From Candidatus Methanomethylophilaceae archaeon (lineage in GTDB: Archaea; Thermoplasmatota; Thermoplasmata; Methanomassiliicoccales; Methanomethylophilaceae), in NCBI GenBank assembly GCA_007116915.1, contig SKHQ01000003.1, positions 1 to 12,766 of the forward strand: 12,766 nt of DNA. The letters are read 5' to 3'. Below the pieces are notes generated by a model that was not told the origin of the DNA, did no database searches, and worked only from the letters and a program-made list of their open reading frames with translations. A program made the position numbers and the translations under genes. How positions within the stretch are numbered: position 1 is the first letter of the stretch; every line of letters begins with the position of its first letter. Of this stretch, positions 12,674 to 12,766 are shown piece by piece.

Positions 12674-12690
12674 ACTTAAATCGTTTAATC
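12674..12690 (+). promoter_or_regulatory. TATA-like region of the methionyl-tRNA synthetase gene
   Basis: CTTAAATCGTTTAATC holds two overlapping TATA-like elements centred about 24 and 32 nt before ATG 12710. There is no Shine-Dalgarno motif before the ATG, consistent with a leaderless or very short-leader mRNA. Confidence 0.4.
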
Positions 12691-12709
12691 CGTTCTCAAA
12701 CCGATACAA

Positions 12710-12766
12710 ATGACCAAGGTCTTCATAGGAGTCGCATGGCCCTACGCCAACGGTGTCATTCACCTC
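12710..12766 (+). CDS. metG: Methionyl-tRNA synthetase, N-terminal fragment (cut by window end)
   Basis: Only 19 codons are visible. They encode MTKVFIGVAWPYANGVIHL, the highly conserved first strand and the start of the HIGH-type ATP-binding motif of class I methionyl-tRNA synthetase (VAWPYANGxIHLGH in the family). The enzyme charges tRNA-Met for translation. The frame is open to the window edge, so the gene is truncated only by the cut. Confidence 0.88.
   Translation, partial: MTKVFIGVAWPYANGVIHL

Noticed and set aside
1..12766. CRISPR array, insertion sequence, integrase or attachment site at the tRNA genes
   Set aside because: No spaced direct repeats, transposase or integrase motifs were found, and neither tRNA 3' end is visibly duplicated nearby.

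Overview
The window reads as chromosomal DNA from an archaeon, most likely a euryarchaeote of the Thermoplasmata / Methanomassiliicoccales type; this placement is inference. The archaeal assignment rests on an ABCE1-type ribosome recycling ATPase with its iron-sulphur domain, a long archaeal FKBP with an inserted flap domain, tRNA genes that encode their CCA ends, and AT-rich TATA-like elements centred about 26 bp upstream of many start codons. The last point implies leaderless mRNAs. Genes inside operons instead carry short Shine-Dalgarno motifs (GTGATC, GAGGT, GAGGG).

Layout. 1-1369: tRNA-Thr(TGT) on the minus strand, an FKBP peptidyl-prolyl isomerase, tRNA-Arg(CCT), and a tiny single-span membrane protein converging on that tRNA with no gap. 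1451-2751: an unrecognised TPR-like helical protein, a stand-alone Nif3/YqfO insert-domain protein that overlaps it tail to tail, and a parvulin. 2810-5101: a cysteine-rich redox-looking neighbourhood made of a CxxC thioredoxin-fold mini-protein, a small protein with an adjacent Cys pair, a conserved three-Cys protein, and an orphan dihydrolipoamide-dehydrogenase-like flavoprotein. 5057-6007: a PHP-domain metal-dependent phosphoesterase. 6104-7517: a CaCA-family cation/Ca2+ exchanger followed by a Sm_multidrug_ex-type membrane protein. 7514-9280: ABCE1 on the minus strand. 9385-12629: a MarR regulator and two tandem paralogous MATE transporters in one operon. 12710-12766: the first 19 codons of methionyl-tRNA synthetase, cut by the window edge.

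Most genes are housekeeping: protein folding, translation, ion balance and efflux. The parts most worth a second look are the redox cluster at 2810-5101, the MarR-MATE-MATE operon with a dyad over the marR start, the leaderless versus Shine-Dalgarno split, the closely packed convergent gene ends, and the frequent TAG stop codons, which matter if the host is a pyrrolysine-using methanogen. I see no CRISPR array, insertion sequence, phage gene or clear defence system.
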